This document shows positions 62,309 to 64,000 of a DNA stretch of 64,000 bases, piece after piece. Position numbers and translations under genes: made by a program. The stretch comes from Leptospira levettii (GTDB lineage: Bacteria; Spirochaetota; Leptospiria; Leptospirales; Leptospiraceae). The notes under the pieces are model-generated. The model was not told where the DNA came from and did no database searches. It saw only the letters and a program-made list of their open reading frames with translations. Positions within the stretch are counted from its first letter, which is position 1; each line of letters starts with the position of its first letter. The stretch lies in contig NZ_NPDM01000004.1 in assembly GCF_002812085.1 (NCBI RefSeq), positions 124,001 to 188,000 of the forward strand. The letters run 5' to 3'.

Positions 62309-63727
62309 ATGACACTCAAAACCATTTTAGCAGAAGTGGCAAACGATCCAAACAAAACAGAGGATCTTACGCCTCGTCAAATTGTCGAACGTTTGGATGA
62401 ACATATCATTGGCCAAACAAAAGCAAAACGAGCTGTGGCAGTAGCCCTTCGCAATCGTTCGAGAAGGCGTAAACTCGATGAATCCTTACGGGAAGAAATT
62501 TATCCTAAAAACATCATTATGATTGGGCCAACAGGAGTTGGGAAAACTGAAATTGCACGTCGTCTGTCTAAGTTATGTGGTGCACCTTTTCTGAAAGTGG
62601 AAGCCACCAAATACACAGAAGTTGGGTATGTAGGTCGGGATGTTGAATCCATGATACGAGATTTGGCCATGGGTGCATTAAACCTTGTAAAGGCGGAATT
62701 TCGTGAACGTGTGAGAGACAAAGCCACAGAAAAAGCAGAAGAAATTATTTTAGATGCGATCTTACCACCTATCTTTCATAAAAAAGAATCTGAACTAAAC
62801 CCTGAAGAAAAAGAACGGTTTGAAAGTTATAAAGAATCCAGAGAAAAGTTTCGTGACAAAGTACGGAAAGGGATCCTAAACGAACAAGAAATCGAAATTG
62901 ATATTCCAAAACCATCGGCTCAAACAGGTATGCCCATGTTGCAAGTGTTTGGTGCGGGGAATATGGAAGAGATGGACAACCAAATCCAAAACCTACTTGG
63001 GGATTTGATGCCAAAAAAATCAGGCAAACGAAAAGTGAAAGTTTCGGATGCACAGAAAATTTTACTCGAATCGGAAGCAGAAAAACTCATCGATTCTGAT
63101 AAAATCCAACAAGAAGCAGTTCGCCGAGTGGAAGAGATGGGAATTATTTTTCTCGATGAAATTGATAAAATCGCGGGAAGAGAAGGGCGCCAAGGAGCAG
63201 ATGTTTCGAGAGAAGGGGTGCAGCGTGATTTACTTCCCATCGTAGAAGGATCCACAGTCAATACAAAACTCGGTCCAATCAAAACAGATCATATTTTGTT
63301 TATTGCCGCGGGTGCATTTCACATGACAAAACCATCTGACCTGATCCCTGAGTTACAAGGTCGTTTTCCAATCCGTGTGGAATTGGAAACACTGACGGAG
63401 GGAGATTTTATCAAAATACTCACAACTCCAAAGTCTTCCCTCACCAAACAATACGAAGCCCTTCTTGCCACAGAAGGTGTGAAGATTGAATACACACCAG
63501 ATGGAATTGCTGAAATTGCGAAACTTGCTTTTCAAATGAATGAAAAAAATGAAAACATTGGAGCACGAAGACTCAATACCATCATGGAAAAATTATTGGA
63601 AGACACAAGTTTTGAAGCTCCCGATTTACCAGAGGACAAAAAACATGTTGTCATCAATGAAGAATATGTTTCGAACAAACTAAAAGGAATCATAGAGGAC
63701 AAAGACCTAAGTCGATTTATTTTGTAA
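62309..63727 (+). CDS. hslU: ATP-dependent protease ATPase subunit HslU (ClpY)
   Basis: The 472-residue AAA+ unfoldase for Hsl[32 protein letters not shown], Walker [14 protein letters not shown], pore loop [15 protein letters not shown], the I domain (about 140-240), Walker [29 protein letters not shown] with the sensor Arg, and the C-terminal tail DLSRFIL, which docks into HslV. Complete. Its stop overlaps the convergent aminotransferase gene by 11 bp. Confidence 0.97.
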   Translation: MTLKTILAEVANDPNKTEDLTPRQIVERLDEHIIGQTKAKRAVAVALRNRSRRRKLDESLREEIYPKNIIMIGPTGVGKTEIARRLSKLCGAPFLKVEATKYTEVGYVGRDVESMIRDLAMGALNLVKAEFRERVRDKATEKAEEIILDAILPPIFHKKESELNPEEKERFESYKESREKFRDKVRKGILNEQEIEIDIPKPSAQTGMPMLQVFGAGNMEEMDNQIQNLLGDLMPKKSGKRKVKVSDAQKILLESEAEKLIDSDKIQQEAVRRVEEMGIIFLDEIDKIAGREGRQGADVSREGVQRDLLPIVEGSTVNTKLGPIKTDHILFIAAGAFHMTKPSDLIPELQGRFPIRVELETLTEGDFIKILTTPKSSLTKQYEALLATEGVKIEYTPDGIAEIAKLAFQMNEKNENIGARRLNTIMEKLLEDTSFEAPDLPEDKKHVVINEEYVSNKLKGIIEDKDLSRFIL

Positions 63728-64000
63728 CAAGTGTTACCCGTTCGAAACCTCGGACGGAATTCCCCACTAGGATGGCCTCTGCTTGTAGTAAGTCATCTCT
63801 AGTTGTGGGTTTTACCTCCACCCAACCTTTTTTAAGAAGCCATTCTCGGAATACTCCAGGTAAACCACCTGTTTCCAAGGAAGGTGTAAACCATTTTCCC
63901 TTTTCTCTGTAAAATAGGTTGCGGATCGTCGTTTCAAGCACTCTGCCATCCTTGTCAAAAAGGATACAATCATCAAAACCTAATTCTTTACAAACTTCCG
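63717..64000 (-). CDS. Aminotransferase class IV protein, 5' part beyond window
   Basis: The C-terminal 93 residues of a fold-type IV PLP enzyme such as aminodeoxychorismate lyase or a branched-chain/D-amino acid aminotransferase. Seen: [45 protein letters not shown], the typical E-x-T-x-x-N and G-x-L-P-G-x-x-R pattern, then [16 protein letters not shown], matching the family's C-terminal L-x-N-S-x-R-G motif. The catalytic Lys lies upstream and is not visible. The frame remains open to the right edge. Confidence 0.8.
   Translation of the reverse strand, partial: EVCKELGFDDCILFDKDGRVLETTIRNLFYREKGKWFTPSLETGGLPGVFREWLLKKGWVEVKPTTRDDLLQAEAILVGNSVRGFERVTLVTK

Overview
The window looks like chromosomal DNA of a spirochaete of the genus Leptospira, probably one of the free-living (saprophytic) species. 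The base composition is AT-rich, there are several TTG starts, and the gene density is very high with many 1-40 bp overlaps. Marker genes include a P83/100-family protein, a spirochaete-style LemA lipoprotein, several class III nucleotide cyclases and a CheA-CheB-CheY cluster. A class II photolyase fits an environmental lifestyle. The genus and species calls are inferences from gene content. No gene-free stretch exceeds about 210 bp; the longest is 5990-6196, which holds the candidate amtB promoter. I see no insertion sequences, prophage, CRISPR array or rRNA.

Layout. 1-7950: an RNA uracil methyltransferase (cut by the left edge), a membrane adenylate cyclase, a translationally coupled photolyase-ClpS-AlkD operon on the minus strand, then amtB-glnK behind a sigma-54-like promoter. 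8014-16055: a GH94 phosphorylase coupled to an ABC transporter whose ATPase motifs are eroded, a ferredoxin-cyclase-globin-like fusion protein, and a divergent hydrolase-TetR pair separated from it by two identical palindromes. 16105-20172: thrS, an unknown gene and infC-rpmI-rplT. 20230-30340: zapB-like, zapA and 5-formyl-THF cyclo-ligase, then cheW-cheA-cheB-cheY (CheA carries a C-terminal CheC-like domain), scpA-scpB, pheA and tyrA. 30337-32139: a NamZ-like muramidase and lemA.

32207-38751 (minus): an MBOAT O-acyltransferase with two SGNH proteins and a membrane protein, tRNA-Val(GAC), a small UvrD-like helicase and a methyltransferase. 38832-46634 (mostly plus): envelope-type proteins with Fn3-like and TPR segments, an alkaline-phosphatase-superfamily metalloenzyme (minus), a large membrane protein, and an RHH plus degenerate-PIN-like pair. 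46596-50422 (minus): serC, an unknown secreted protein, rpiB and a LamG-like protein. 50546-58696: P83/100, an MFS transporter, a TPR protein (minus), ilvB-ilvN and a degenerate peptidase-like secreted protein. 58767-64000: trxB and a TPR lipoprotein (minus), then xer-rsbW-like-hslV-hslU, and a class IV aminotransferase cut by the right edge.

The most noteworthy signals are the ferredoxin-cyclase-globin-like fusion with its twin palindromic operators, the CheA-CheC fusion, the ABC pseudo-ATPase coupled to a GH94 phosphorylase, and ClpS locked between two DNA repair enzymes.
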